From Cubamyces lactineus (lineage: Eukaryota > Basidiomycota > Agaricomycetes > Polyporales > Polyporaceae): a DNA stretch of 64,000 nucleotides. The stretch spans positions 434,001-498,000 of the forward strand of contig JACDTU010000006.1 in NCBI GenBank assembly GCA_022376465.1, in the 5' to 3' direction. Positions 11,755 through 23,911 of the stretch are shown piece after piece. How positions within the stretch are numbered: the first letter of the stretch is position 1; each line of letters begins with the position of its first letter. The notes below the pieces were generated by a model. It had not been told where the DNA came from. It saw only the letters and a list, made by a program, of their open reading frames with translations, and made no database searches. The position numbers and the translations under genes are program-made.

Positions 11755-11828
11755 TGAGTCGGCCCAGGTTCGAACTGAGGACCTTCTGTGTGTTAGACAG
11801 ATGCGATAACCAACTACGCCACCGACCC
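11755..11828 (-). tRNA. tRNA-Val (AAC)
   Basis: A complete cloverleaf can be folded on the minus strand. The acceptor stem pairs GGGTCGG with CCGACTC (one G-T pair), the anticodon stem pairs TCTGT with ACAGA around the loop CTAACAC, giving anticodon AAC, and the T arm carries the TTCGAAC loop with a CTCAG/CTGGG stem. The D arm (box A) contains TAGTTGGTTA. No intron is present. AAC reads GUU and, after inosine modification, other valine codons. Confidence 0.93.
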
Positions 11829-12252
11829 GTGCTGATGGGTGTTATGTTGCTCTCATCAATAGTTTACAAGAGGCGATTCAATCACAGCAACTACGGCCCA
11901 CTTCAAGCAGCTAGCTTAACACCATCGTTACCTCCACGTTAGCCTATATTCAGCATCTATCGATAGGACAGCAAACGGCCCGACAAACTCTGGAAAGTCA
12001 AACTGTGGATCTGTAAGTAATACATCTTGACATGGGTCCGGTACCCCTTCTCATTGGACGGGTACGACCAATGGCGTTCATGGGGATGGTTGCGCCAGTG
12101 CATAAGTACTTTTAGGTCAGAATCCATAATGTTTCCTAGGACAGTCGCAACATACGACGCGAGCTTCCTATGTGCATAGAATAAGAGGCACCAGCATAAT
12201 GATATACAAACATGGAGACGAAAGTTGAGCTACGAATAGTACTCCCCGGATG
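11829..12252. other. Intergenic, 3' flank of DPB4
   Basis: No gene or RNA recognised; AT-richer than the flanking coding sequence. Confidence 0.5.
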
Positions 12253-13232
12253 TCAATCATCGTCCGCTTCCAGGCCTCTGGCATCCTGCCGCAATAATTC
12301 TTCTTCCAGTGCCATGGTGTCTTCGGGCTCTTCCTCATCTGCCTCGTCTTCACCTTCATCTATGTCTTCCTCCTCCACATCGTCTTCCCCATCCTCGTCT
12401 TGGTCCATCATCTCTTGGTCCTCGTCACCGAACTCGGACTGTCCACGGTCTTCGGGCTCAGCCTCGTGTGGTGGCTCCCCGGTTTGCGGACCACCTTGTC
12501 GTGGAATGTGGATGGTAGGGACCGGTTGCTGCTGAGGCTCATCGGCAGGAGCGGTTGCCTTCGCCTTTCCTTTGCTCTTTGACGCGGTAGACGCAGAATC
12601 GGACGCGTCTCGTGCCTTCCCTTTCCCACCCTTCTTCTTGTCCGCTTTCTGTAGGTCACGATACACTACGGTTGCAAGTCAGTGGTGCGAGATCCATGAG
12701 CGTCGTGGTTACGAACCTTGGAGCTCTCCTTGAATGTTCTTCGCAATATCTCCGAACTCGACCAATTCGAGCGCCTTCAGTACGTCCGTGGCGGAGATGC
12801 TCTTGTGCTGTTTCGAGCTCGCAACTTCATGCGCTCTGCCTTGGGGTAAGATATACGTAGTATTGGGGGTGTCTCCGAGTACTTACGTCGCAGCTATACC
12901 GGGCATTCAGCACGACCTCTACGCGCTTTAGATATAGACGTGCGCACCTAGGTAGTTGATGAAGACCGTAGAGGCCTTAAGTATAGCCAAGATCACGTCC
13001 TTTGAGAACTTCGTGTTCTCAGGTACCTGCATTCGTTTCAGCTCATTTCTGAGTGACCCGATCCTTGTAGACGAGAAAGACGCGTCGTTTGCAGAGGACT
13101 GACCTGCGATGCCCGCGCCAGTTTCATGACCACGCTCCGAGGCAACTCGAAGTTCTCAATACCATCAGCCACTGCATCCTGCTGTGCCTGCGCCATGGAT
13201 CCACTCGCAGCCGGTTCTTTGGCTTTAGGCAT
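12253..13232 (-). CDS. DPB4: DNA polymerase epsilon subunit, histone-fold (Dpb4/POLE3/CHRAC17 type)
   Basis: Four exons (13232-13104, 13026-12948, 12839-12717, 12665-12253) with canonical splice sites give 247 residues. The histone fold runs from about residue 26: ENFELPRSVVMKLARAS, then KFSKDVILAILKASTVFINYL, and a third part with HKSISATDVLKALELVEF. This matches the Dpb4/POLE3 subfamily of H2B-like folds. It pairs with Dpb3/POLE4 in DNA polymerase epsilon and in the ISW2/CHRAC remodelling complex, binding double-stranded DNA and handling parental histones at the fork. After the fold comes a Lys-rich stretch and a long Asp/Glu-rich tail with a Gln/Pro linker. An acidic tail is a family feature and could contact histones; here it makes up much of the last exon. 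It is divergent from GPI13. Confidence 0.92.
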
Positions 13233-13624
13233 GCCGTGCGTCGAGATACAGGGAATTGAGTGGGAGGGGTTGAGGGTGACTCTGAGGGTCTACGGTATAC
13301 CGTCTGTGGTGGTGGCTGCAAGTCAAGCTTCGAGACGCGTTGTGGCGCCTGAGGGCGCGCGTGTAACTTGTCCTCTTCCACCATCATCTCCGTTCAGCCT
13401 GCAGGCGATATTTCCTGCCTCTTCGCCTCTTCGTATAAATTCTCTTATTGCTGGAAATCGGTTCTTTGGCCGGCCGGTGTGCTTGCAAGCGTCTCATTCA
13501 GACTGACAGCGAACTGTTTCTTAGTCTAGGTGTGTCCCTATTGGGTTCGGAGCATACACGACACGCTAACGCCGGGGCTAGGGATGCAGAAGTAGACCAC
13601 TATAGCCGTGCCATTTTGCAAGCC
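13233..13624. promoter_or_regulatory. Divergent promoter region, DPB4/GPI13
   Basis: 392 bp lie between the two start codons. A TATAAAT-like stretch occurs near 13433 on the plus strand, about 190 bp before the GPI13 start. Nothing else specific was recognised. Confidence 0.4.
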
Positions 13625-16600
13625 ATGCCTACCCAAGGACTGTCCTTACTGCTCTGGGTGTTCCTCGTTCACCTCGCCGGAATCTACCTCTATACTCGCG
13701 GCTTCTTGCTTACACGTCTCGCGCTCTCTGATATCAATGCCTGCGACGATGGGTCGTGCAAGCTTCCTCCTACCCACAAAAGGGCTGTCGTGCTTGTCAT
13801 CGATGCGCTGCGTTTTGACTTTCTGAGTCCTCATCCTCCGGAACCACTATCTCCCTACCACCATAATGTTCTGAGGCTACCACAAGAGCTTACTGCCGCT
13901 CATCCGACGCACTCATTCCTGTTCGAGATGTTTTCGGATCCACCTACAACTACGCTGCAGCGCTTGAAGGGCATCACCACTGGCTCTCTTCCTACATTTA
14001 TCGACATGGGCTCAAACTTTGGAGGATCCTCGATTAGCGAAGACTCGTTCATTGGACAGTTACAGGCTGCGGGAAAGAAGGTAGGCCCACACACCTGAAC
14101 ATGGTCGCGTGTAAACCCGAACTATAAGGCTGTAGATTGCATTCATGGGCGATGACACCTGGACAACGGTCTTCCCAGAGTCGTTTGAACCGAACATGAC
14201 GTTCCCATACGACTCATTCAACGTCGAAGACTTGCACACAGTGGATGAGGGCGTCATAGAGCACCTTTTCCCCCTTCTCCAAGATAAGAGTGCGCCATGG
14301 GATGTGCTCATAGGGCACTTCCTCGGCGTAGACCATGTCGGACACCGACTCGGGCCCGACCATCCTACCATGAAGACCAAGCAAGAGCAAATGGATCGTG
14401 TCTTGCGTCAAGTCGTCGGCTTGCTGGACGACGACACTCTGCTCGTACTGCTGGGCGACCATGGAATGGACAGGAAGGGAGATCATGGAGGTGACAGCGA
14501 CCATGAGACGTCCGCCGCGCTGTGGATCTACAGCAAAGGTCACCAACTCTTACACCCCAAAGCCGCCATACCTCCGCATCTCCTCACGACGCGGACGTTT
14601 CCTGGCGCCCCCGTGGAAAACCGCCATATTCAACAGATCGACCTCGCGCCGACGCTCTCTCTACTGCTTGGCCTCCCTGTTCCGTTCAATAACCTGGGTA
14701 CCGTCATCCCGGAACTTTTTTGGCATGACAAGTCCGGTCGTGACTACGCGCGCGCTCTCACGCTTAACGTGCAGCAAATCAAGCGCTATCTCGACACATA
14801 TCGAAACAGCGCTTCTGGCGGCGAGCTAGACGGGGCATGGGACGACCTGGAGCGGATCTGGCAGACCGTGAACTTCGAAGCGACAGCCAAGGATCAGAAT
14901 GCCCAGTGGCTAGCAATGACGGCGTATACCCGCCAGGCTCTCGCTGTGTGCCGCATGTTGTGGGCACAGTTCAATGTCTCTCTCATGACGCTCGGCTTGG
15001 TCCTCTTGGTCACGGGCACGGCCGCGAGCGTCTTGTTATATCTGAAGCTTGGCACGCTGCAAGAGTCTTGGGAGAGCTGGTCCGCGGATGTGAAGAGGTG
15101 GTACGTGACGAGCATGTTCAGCGGCGCGCTGCTAGGATTTGTCGGGTACATCACACTGTCGCGCTACGCGAAAGGCGTCGGCCTGGTGGAAGCACTCTTG
15201 TTCGGATCAGCACTGGCATCGTCCCTCGTCGTCATCGTCTCCGCACGACCGTCGTTTTCCGCCGTATCCATCCGCTCGCTCACCGCCGCCCCTCTTCCGC
15301 TCACCCTCCACGCGCTCGTATTCGCGTCGAACTCCTTTACGGTCTGGGAAGACCGCGTTGTGACTTACCTGCTCATCACCTCCATCGTGCCTTCTGTGCT
15401 GGTCGGCTTCTCCGCGCCCACTTCACGCCTGCGGTACCGCATCCTCGGATTCTCCGCCCTGTTCGCAGGGTGCGTGCGCCTGATGGCGGCGAGCACTGTT
15501 TGCAGAGAAGAGCAGCAGCCTTTCTGCCATGTGACGTTCTTCGCATCCTCGTCGCTGCCCTCGCCCCCGCCTTTGGTACTCACGTTCTCTGTGCCTATTG
15601 CACTGATACTTCCATGGATCATCAAGCGCTTCCTGAAGATATCCCAGTCCGACAAAGGCACTGCCTCCATCGTGCTCCCGCTTATCCTACCTGGCACTCT
15701 CCTCATGGGTACCGCGTACTGGGTGCTCGAGCACCTCGACTCTTCCGAAGCCCTGGATCCGGAGTGGACTGGCACGCTCCGGTTCATGCGTACGCTGTGT
15801 GCGCGAATCGCGTTCTCAGGTGTCCTGTTCTTCGGCTACGCGCTGTGGTGGCTCGTCACGGTGTGCTTGAAGATATCGACGGACACTAGGACCGACTCCG
15901 CAGCGTTTGACAGGCCCAGGAGGGAAGTGACCGTCCTCGGGTTCGCAAACGCGTATGGCGCGTCCTATGTCATCTTCTGGTGCCTCTTCCTTGGGCTAGT
16001 GTACCCTGCGACCCAGTTGACGGGCCAGCTGGTGCTCGCCCTCGCCACGATCTCGATCCTCGCCCACCTGGAAGTTGTCGACAGCGTCCGCGACGTTCGG
16101 GAACTCGAGGCTGTCTTCGCGTCCGGTAACCCGTCAGCGATCTTGCAACAAGATGGGCTGCAGCCCGCGAGCATCCCTCTGCGATTCTCCGAAATCACGC
16201 CTCTTGCACTGTTGGCCGTGCATGCGTTCTTTGCGACCGGCCACCAGGCAGCGATCCCTTCAATTCAGTGGAAAGCGGCGTTTGTCCTGACACCGACGCT
16301 CACTTACCCACTCTCGCCGCTCCTCGTGACCCTCAACACCTTAGGCCCGCACTTCCTCATCGCGCTTGCGGCCCCGCTTCTAGCGTTGTGGAATGTTGCG
16401 CCACTCCCTCAGCCCGCGGCAGATGTCAGGGTGCGCCTGGACGCTGTCCGCGCATCGCTGGGAATGATGTTGTATCACGCCGTGCTCCTCCTAAGCAGCG
16501 CAGTCTGCTCGGCGTGGCTCCGCAGACACCTCATGGTGTGGAAGATATTCGCGCCACGGTTTATGTTGTCCGCCCTGACGGTCGTCGTCGTCGATCTCGC

Positions 16601-16682
16601 TGTTCTGTTTGGCGTCAGTGTGGGCGTGGGGCGGGTTTCCGAGCGGGTGTCGAAACTGTTCGCGGCGATGAACCCGAGGTAG
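13625..16682 (+). CDS. GPI13: GPI ethanolamine phosphate transferase 3 (PIG-O/Gpi13)
   Basis: Two exons (13625-14080, 14136-16682) around a 55-bp intron give exactly 1000 residues, the usual size for the family. A signal-anchor segment near residues 6-25 precedes the lumenal alkaline-phosphatase-like domain: VLVIDALRFDF with metal-ligand Asp60, the Thr-rich TTTLQRLKGITTGSLP segment (about 108-123) that holds the family nucleophile, HFLGVDHVGH, and LGDHGMDRKGDHGG followed by SDHETSAALW. The second half has many hydrophobic membrane segments. The enzyme adds ethanolamine phosphate to the third mannose of the GPI precursor in the ER, the bridge to the protein. An earlier in-frame ATG at 13448 exists, but the start at 13625 places the signal anchor at the N-terminus as expected. 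Confidence 0.94.
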
Positions 16683-17252
16683 TCCGCAATTCCGCGGAGG
16701 GTGTGGTGACTCTGTGGGAGACAATCTATGATAGGAACATGCGCCCTGTTGATGAAATAGCCTCGTTTTACACTAGCTAGACTTGGTAGTGGGATGCTAT
16801 TGTATGCCGCGCGCACAAAAGGATTATCGCAGATCACGGGCTCGGGGTGATGGAGCAAATCCGGCAGGTGTAGTATTCACCGTCCCGACGCTCGAGACTC
16901 GGGCTGCGTCTTGTCTCCGCACTTTATTGTCCTGCGCTCCGGTCGTGCCGGGGAGGGAACAGGGCGGCTAGGTCTAGCGCGCGATTCGGTGTTTGTACAT
17001 TGACGGCAACTGCGTCTTCGCAGAGAACCGTCACTGTGGTACATGAACATGGCTCATGCGGCCTAATCATGGCCACATGTCATCCTCGACCTGATACTCG
17101 TTTTGTTGAATCCTTCTTCTCTCCTGCAGCTTCTCAGGTACCTGATCCGCAATTGTGCTCGCAGACAATCCAGGACTCTCGTCGTGCCTTCGCCGCCCAC
17201 CCGCCTTGACCGTCGCACATCGCAATTGCCACCGCCCGCCGCCGCAGGCACC
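16683..17252. other. Intergenic
   Basis: No gene recognised. It contains the GPI13 3' flank and the promoter of the terpene-synthase-like gene. An in-frame upstream ATG at 17103 would extend the next gene by 50 residues without domain similarity. Confidence 0.5.
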
Positions 17253-18385
17253 ATGGGGAGCATCCGTATTCCGAACTTCCCTATCCTCTGCAATGCCCAT
17301 TTTGAACTCCGGAGCAACCAGCACTGCAGCCACGTCACGCTCTCGTCCGAGAAGTGGGCCCTGTCGAGCCCGCTCTTCCTCGATGCGGAGGAGGAAGCAC
17401 GCCTCCCCGGCGCACGACTCGGCTTGCTCGCCGCGCTCTGCTTCCCGACCTGCGATGCCAGCCAGCTCCTCGCAATCACGAAGTTCCTCATCGTGATGTT
17501 GCACTGGACGGACAGGCCAAGGTCGTTGTATGCGGATGAGGAGATGCTCGACCCGTAAGTGGCCTCCCTCTCTTCAAGTCATCACACCTCGCAGGCGAAG
17601 CCTGTTACTGCTCGCGCCAACGTGTTCGTTTACGAACAGGCTGCTACCCGACCCGAAAGTGCTGTTCCCTTTTACGCTTCTTGTCTCGTCCTTGGCATGA
17701 CCCACCGGACTGAACATTTATGATAGGATATGGACCAAGTACTTCCGACCAACGACCCGACGCGACTGGCAAAAACGCTTCCAAAAGCACCTCGCTGCCT
17801 TCCGTCTTAACCGAGCCATCTTCTCGCAGGACTCGATGCACGGGGTCGTTCCTGATCTGGAGTCGTACATCGGAATCCGACGAGACGCGTGCGGGGTTAA
17901 GATGCTTCTCGACCTCGTCATTTACGCGGCAGGGTTGAACATCCCCCAATACATTTACGAACACCCGGTCTTGCGAAGATTACGACAGGATGCTGCGGAC
18001 ATCATTGGATGGGCCACGGTGAGCGACTACCGCTTGTATCGCGCAGCTGGACGCTGAGTTGAGAGCCGCCGTCCAGGACGTCGCGGCCTATGCCCGGAGG
18101 CCACACAGCAGCAACCTGATTGCAGTCCTCGTGAACGAGAGGCGATATACGCCGCAAGCCGCCGCACATTGCGCGGGAAACCTTGTGAAGGACACCATCG
18201 ACAACTTCGTCGCGAACGAGGCTTCGCTACCCTCTTTCGGCGACTGGGATTCCGACGTGCGGGCGTACGTGCAGGGTCTGCAGGACTGCATCGCTGGTAC
18301 ACTCAACTGGCTGTACGAGACGGACCGCTATTTCGGCGATGCGGCCGAGGACGTCCGCTCGTCCGGCTGGGTTTTCCTTCCATGA
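17253..18385 (+). CDS. Terpene-synthase-like protein lacking both metal-binding motifs
   Basis: Three exons (17253-17554, 17727-18018, 18077-18385) join in frame to 300 residues. The order of conserved blocks follows agaricomycete class I sesquiterpene synthases: IRIPNFPILCN at the start, LGLLAALCFPTCD, VPDLESYIGIRRDACG, NIPQYIYEHPVLRRL, and NWLYETDRYFGD with the conserved Arg-Tyr pair near the C-terminus. The Asp-rich motif expected at residues about 83-87 reads LHWTD, and the NSE/DTE motif expected after the second intron reads TDVAAYARR in place of ND-x-x-S-x-x-x-E. Loss of both implies it cannot bind the usual three magnesium ions. The segment that normally follows the first motif is also short. 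ATG 17253 sits in a good context (CACCATGG). It may be a non-catalytic paralogue, an enzyme with a changed mechanism, or an early pseudogene with an open frame. Confidence 0.75.
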
Positions 18386-19152
18386 CTGTTTTACGATCGC
18401 GCACGACCGGAGGCTACGTTAATTTCCTTGACTCTTTTCGCTGACTTGGACATGGTTTCCCTTACGCTCATCTGCTCGACATAATCTTCGTACGCTAAGA
18501 CTCTCCCTCTGGAAGGAATCTGACGTTTGGTCGTATCCTGCAAAACACTCCACCCTCCTCCCCCTGACTTTCGACCTCCCAGCCAATCTCGGTCCACTCG
18601 ACGCTCTATTCGATCGCGGCATGCGATTTGTTATATATCCCCGCTTGTGCATATACGTCCTTAGAAGTACCCATCAGCGTCTCACGTAGGATTCTCGGCT
18701 CCCACTATCTGTATCAATTCATGCTCGCGGAGGCGTCTTGTGGCGACGTCGAATGCATTGGTGTGATAAGACCGAATGAACAGGAATGGTGCGCATCAGG
18801 AGGGTGGTCACAACCTATATGAGGACGTTGGAACTGAAATACCAGATCTTGGCTACGCACTCTTGCACAATAGCAAAATGAACGACTTGTATCGAAAGCT
18901 GAGGTTAAGGGTCAGCCAGGATGTCGCTTCGCGATACGCAGTAGTCTGAATCCCGGACCAATGTCTTCTGCCATATAGCCATCTGCTGCGCTATCAGGCC
19001 ATGGAGATGAACGAACACAACATAAATCTGCCGGAACATCTTCCGAGTGACCGCGTCGGAGGGAACAATTCGGATATACAACAGTGTCGTATTCACTTGT
19101 TTCAGCTTCAATCCGATGGAGAATGACATTCGCATTGTGAGATAGCGGTACT
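18386..19152. other. No recognisable gene
   Basis: Between the terpene-synthase-like gene and the retrotransposon. No motif-bearing frame was seen. Confidence 0.5.
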
Positions 19153-19157
19153 TCCGT

Positions 19158-19451
19158 TGTAATGGCGCAAAGCAAGAATGTTGAGGCGGCACGAGAGTCC
19201 GAGACGAAGCGAAGCGAGCGTGAGAGTGAGAGGCAAGAGGCGCCAGCACGGGCGTTGATTCCGCGAGGTTACAGAACGGCACGAACTCGACCTATGTACA
19301 CTCGGAGCTAGCCAAGAGGAACAAGACGTCATACTCGAACGGTCTGGACAATGAGCCACGCAAGAGACTCCTAAATACTGGAGGCACGAGAACAGGTCCG
19401 TACAAGACGAGTGGCCATGAGACTCGTGTTAGGCGCCTACACGCCGTAACA
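19158..19451 (-). repeat. 3' LTR of the Ty3-type element
   Basis: 294 bp, TGTAATGG to CCGTAACA in plus-strand reading. It matches the LTR at 27287-27580 at every position compared by eye. Since the element reads on the minus strand, this left copy is the 3' LTR. Confidence 0.95.
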
Positions 19452-19512
19452 CTATCTCCTCCTCAAGGGAGAGCGCGAGAGGTACGACCGCGCGATTCCA
19501 GCCGGGTGGCTC

Positions 19513-21906
19513 TCACGGATCGTATCTCGCGGCCGGCCGTGACACACGCCCGGAACGAGTCGTGGTCTGGGTCGGCGGCGTGTACTCAGCGCGAAGGTTC
19601 TCGCGCTGAGGTACAGGCGAAGGCGTGCGGCGGGAGCGGGGCGCGACGGGCTGGCGTGACGGCGGGAGACGGATGACGAGGCGGGACGGAGCGACGACGG
19701 AAGCAGGAGAGCGCGGCGACGGCGGGGAGTCTTCTTCGGCAGGAGCGGAGGAGGGCGCGGGACAGTCTTCTTCGGCAGCCTGGGAGGAGGACGGCGGAGC
19801 AGCGGCAGCGGCGGGGACCTGCGACGGGATAGGCTCGGAATGTACAGTAGAGTTAGTAGTATGAATAGAAGGTGTATGCCATAAAAGCGAACGCGGGGGA
19901 CGAGGAGCGCGAGGGTGACGACGATGCCAACGCTCAAGAAGCTCGTTGACAGCGGGCGTTGATGGAAGGTCGGTGATGGGCGTCCAGGAGTCTTCCTCGG
20001 GAGGGAAACCTCTCCAGTGGACTAGATATTCGAATCGGCGACCAGTACGACGGCAGTCGAGGATGGAATGGGGTTCGGCAGGGGGTAGGTCATCAGAGAT
20101 GTCGACAGGAACAGGATCGGACACAGGATGAAGGTCGGGATGAGGAGTATAGGGCTCAAGGAGGGAGACATGGAAGACGGGGTGGAGACGGGAAAAGTAA
20201 GCAGGGAGACGAAGGCGGTAGACGAGGTCGGAAAGCTTGGTTTCAATGGGGAAGGGCCCGAGACGGCGATGGTCGAGCTTGTCGGATGGCCGAGTAGTAC
20301 GGATGTGGCGACGGAGTAGCCAAACGAGGTCGCCTTCTTTGAACTTGGGCGCGTCCTTGACTCGCTCGTTGTAGTAACGAGATTGTCGGTCTTGGGAAGC
20401 GAGTAGCTGCGAGCGGCACTCGTTATGGATACGAGTGAGACGCTGAGCGAGGTCGCCGGCAGCTGGAACGGTGACGGAAGGGGGAGTGATAAGGGGATCG
20501 AACGTCGGGTGGTACCCGAGGTTCGCGAAGAAGGGGGTGTGCTTGGTGGACGCGTTCACATGGTTGTTGAACGCGAACTCGGCGAGCGGGAGGTAGTCGA
20601 CCCAGTCGTCTTGCTGACTCGAAACGTACGCTCGGAGGTACGTCTCGAGTGACTGGTTCGTCCGCTCGGTGAGACCGTCGGTCTGTGGATGGTAAGCCGT
20701 CGAAAACTTGAGCTTGGTGTGAAGAAGCTTGGTCAGTGCATTCCAAAATTGCGAAACAAACAAGGGACCACGATCTGAGACGATGCTCTCAGGCATACCG
20801 TGGTAACGGAAAACACGGTCAAGAAAGAGCCAAGCGAACGCGGGAGCGTCCGTTGACTCGGAACAAGGAATAAAATGAGCATAACGGGTAAGACGGTCGC
20901 ACACGACCCAAATCGAGTCGTAGCCATGAGAAAGGGGGAGTTTCACTATATGGTCCATGGTAATGTCCTGCCATGGACGGTGAGGGATCTCGAGGGGTTG
21001 AAGAAGACCGAAGGGCTTGTGTCGGGGCGCCTTGATGCGTCCGCACGTGTCGCAGGACTCAACGTACTGACGTACGTAGGTCGAGATACCTGGCCAGGAG
21101 AAGTCACGAGTGACTAGCTCCTTCGTGCGTTCGCGCCCGGGGTGACCTGAGGAAACGGAATCGTGGCGAGAAAACAAGATGTCAGCGCGCAACGGACGGG
21201 GAACATAGAGTAAACCGCGGTGATAGACGAGCGATCCCTGGACTGTAAAGTCCGGGTCGCTTCGTCGTACGGCCTCGCGCCACTCCACGTCCGAACGGAC
21301 AGCGGCCTTAAGTCGCTGTTGGAAGTCCGACCGGTCGATTGAAATGGTCGTGAGCGCAGCCAATCGGAAAGACGCAGCTGACTGAACGTTGCGCCGAGCT
21401 GGGTCAAAAAGTCGCTCAGTGTGAACCGGCGTCAACAGCGCTTTTCGGTTCTCGCTGAGGACGGCATCCCCCTCTCGAGGCGCGAAGTCAGCGCGTCTTG
21501 ATGGTGCGTCCGCGGGGTTTTTGATACCTGGAGCGTAATCAAGACGAAAATTGAATTCAGAAAGAAACATCGACCACCGTGCTTGGCGGCGATTAAGAGT
21601 GCGAGAAGACATGAAATACTCAAGATTTTTGTGGTCGGAGACGACAGCGACAGGATCGTCCGTGCTGATGAGCCAGGCGCGGAACGACCGGAACGACTCG
21701 ACAATTGCGAGTAGCTCCTTGTCATAGACCTCGTAGTTGATCTCCGCCGGAGTCAGCTTCCTAGAGAAGAAAGCGACGGGGTGGAGGAGGCCGTCGTCGT
21801 CCGGTTGATGGAGAACACCTGCAATGGCGAAGTCTGAAGCATCAGTAGAAAGGGTAGACGGACGAGAGGAGTCAAAGTGACGAAGGACCGGAGCCGTAAG
21901 CACCGC
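19513..21906 (-). pseudogene. pol: Retrotransposon pol, 3' part: RNase H, integrase, chromodomain
   Basis: The reading frame runs from the nested insertion at 21906 to a stop at 19513. It begins with the RNase H part (APVLRHFD, TDASDFAIAGVL, SDHKNLEYF). The integrase zinc domain follows, with HPGRERTKELV and ESCDTCGRIKA supplying the second His and the two Cys. The catalytic core has Asp in TMDHIVKL, Asp in IVSDRGPLF and Glu in TDGLTERTNQSLE, a complete DDE set. The C-terminal chromodomain reads FEYLVHWRGFPPEEDSWTP, expected to steer integration by binding modified histone H3. The last 150 residues are Pro/Ser-rich. The frame itself is open but is separated from gag and RT by the insertion. 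Confidence 0.92.
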
Positions 21907-23911
21907 TGATGCGCATGTTGCCTGCCTAGGCTCAGAAGAACAAACTCGCACCTTCGCTAACTGCGCCCTCCAGCTGCCTCTTGTGCTAGCAGCCCTCGCG
22001 CGAAGGCTCTCCCTCTAATGTACTGTCTGGCGAAGCCTCTGCTCCCTCTCATGCGACTCTGCAACTCCCCTCAGTGACTTCCCCTTCGCATCTCTCTTCC
22101 ATCCTGGTCTGGCGCATCACGCGAACACATCCTATTCCCTTGCGAGCACACTACTCCTCCCGCAAAGACACTGCTCCTCCTGCGAAGCCACCACCCCTCC
22201 CGCGAACACTCTGCATCACTTGCGAGCTGCCTACCCTCCTTGACAGGCTATAGCAAGCCAGCGAAAGTCAGCGAAGATGGCGCTACATCATTTGCGAGCC
22301 ACCCTCAAGCCGACAGGGATGTGCTAGAGCGTGGCACACTTGCTAGCCTCGCGGTGCACTTAGTGCACTCACACGGTGATGCGCATGGTGCCGGTCCAGA
22401 GTCAGAGCAGAGGGCTATCGCTGCGGTGTCTCCCCTCCTTTCCGCGGCGGTCTCATCTACACCTTTGCCAGTCGCGACCTCGCGCAACTCTTCGCACGTC
22501 CGCGGGACCCTTTGCACACACCTGGAGCACTCGCGCCTGCGCTCTTGGACTCCTGTGGATCTGCACTCCCCTCCCCCTGCCCTCGCGGATGTGTTGTGCC
22601 CAGCTACGGACCGTATCGGCCGACGGAAACAATGCGGAATGGCGCCATATGGCGCAAGAGGTAGAGCAGAGCCTATAGGAGGCTGCGGAGAGGTCGCGTG
22701 GCGAGCTGGCCCCGCGATGAGGCCAGGCGGCCTCGCCAAGACTTGATGGACTGTAGCACAGCATCCCCCCCCTCCAGAGTCGAGTACCATACGCTCCTCC
22801 CTCCGAGGGCTGGCGGACAGAGAACTTCGCCCCTTCCCCACCAGACCACACATCCCCACTTCCCTTCACTACTGCTAGAGTCTTTCAGCTGCAATCCTTC
22901 TTCTGTACACACGTCCTCTGCTAATCTATAACTTGACACCTTACGAATCTTTGGCCTGCGACTGCGAGCCCTGCGACTGTGAACCCTGCAACAGCGAACC
23001 CTGCGACTGCGAACTGTGAAGACAGCAAACCCCCAAAGCCTGCGAAACCTGCGAAACCCTGCGAGTTCAGAGTGCGAAGTTGCGAGTGCTACGTCTGCAG
23101 GATTGTGGGAGTTTGTGTAAAAGCTAGCTGCGTTCCCCTCCTTTCCTTCATATACTCTGCGACTGCTGCGAACCTGCCAACCACGAACCTGCGAAGCTTG
23201 CAACTGCGAAGTCTGCGAAGACACGAAGACGTGAAGCCTGTGGATTGCAAGGCTAGCAGTGCTCCCCTCCTTCCCTTTCCATCCAGCGAACCTGCGACAT
23301 CCTCTCCCATCCTCTCCCATCTCTGTACCCTTTGCGAGGTTGGACAATACAGATGCCCTTCCCCCATACCCTTAGGGTCTCTCACTTGTGATATTTACGA
23401 CCTTGCGAAATCTGCGAACTTGCGAACTGCGAAACTGCGAACTGCGAACTGCGAACCCTTGCGAACTGCGAACTGCGAACCCTTGCGACGACCTTGCGAA
23501 GATCTGCGAAACCACTTAGCTGCGAAACGGCGTGAAGCCACGAGGACAGACTCCGCGAAAAGTTTGCGAAACCGCGTGTTGCGAAAACCTGCGAAACTCC
23601 GCGACATTGGCGAAATCGACAGCCCGCGCTCCTCTCCCCTTGTCCCCTTTCCCCTTTCTCCTTCCCCGTGTATCCGCGAACCCTTTCCCTGCGCTCTCGC
23701 CAGCGTCGCGTCCTTCGCAAAGGCCAGCCAACCCTCTCTACCCACTCCCTTTGGTCCTAGGCTTTGCTACGGTTCGCGCCAGTCACAGGGCACCCGACTC
23801 CAACCTCCCTTCTCCTTCGCGTCCTTTCCCCTCTCCCCCGCCAGCAGGCCTCGACCTACAAAGGCTCTCGGCCCGAGTAGTATCCTTCCCTTACGGGTGG
23901 GTTAGACGCTT
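21907..23911. mobile_element. Nested 2005-bp non-coding insertion rich in TGCGAA
   Basis: Inserted in the RNase H part of pol. The 6-bp sequence CACCGC occurs at both junctions (21901-21906 and 23912-23917); removing the insert and one copy restores the expected residues across the join (LRDAV then LTAPVLRHF). The insert starts TGATGCGCATG and ends GGGTTAGACGCTT. No terminal inverted or direct repeat was seen, and no frame has a recognisable domain. Its right half (about 22930-23620) is dominated by repeats of TGCGAA and variants such as CTGCGAAC. The class of element is not recognised. Confidence 0.75.

Noticed and set aside
12212..12535. Ser-rich plus-strand frame
   Set aside because: Antisense shadow of the acidic tail of DPB4.
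22930..23620. CRISPR-like or other direct-repeat array
   Set aside because: The TGCGAA units are short and irregular without spacers of regular length, and the host is a eukaryote.
22979..23905. 308-codon frame inside the nested insertion
   Set aside because: It is a translation of TGCGAA repeats, with no recognisable domain.
21907..23911. Nested insert as a Helitron
   Set aside because: It has a clear 6-bp target duplication and lacks TC/CTRR termini.
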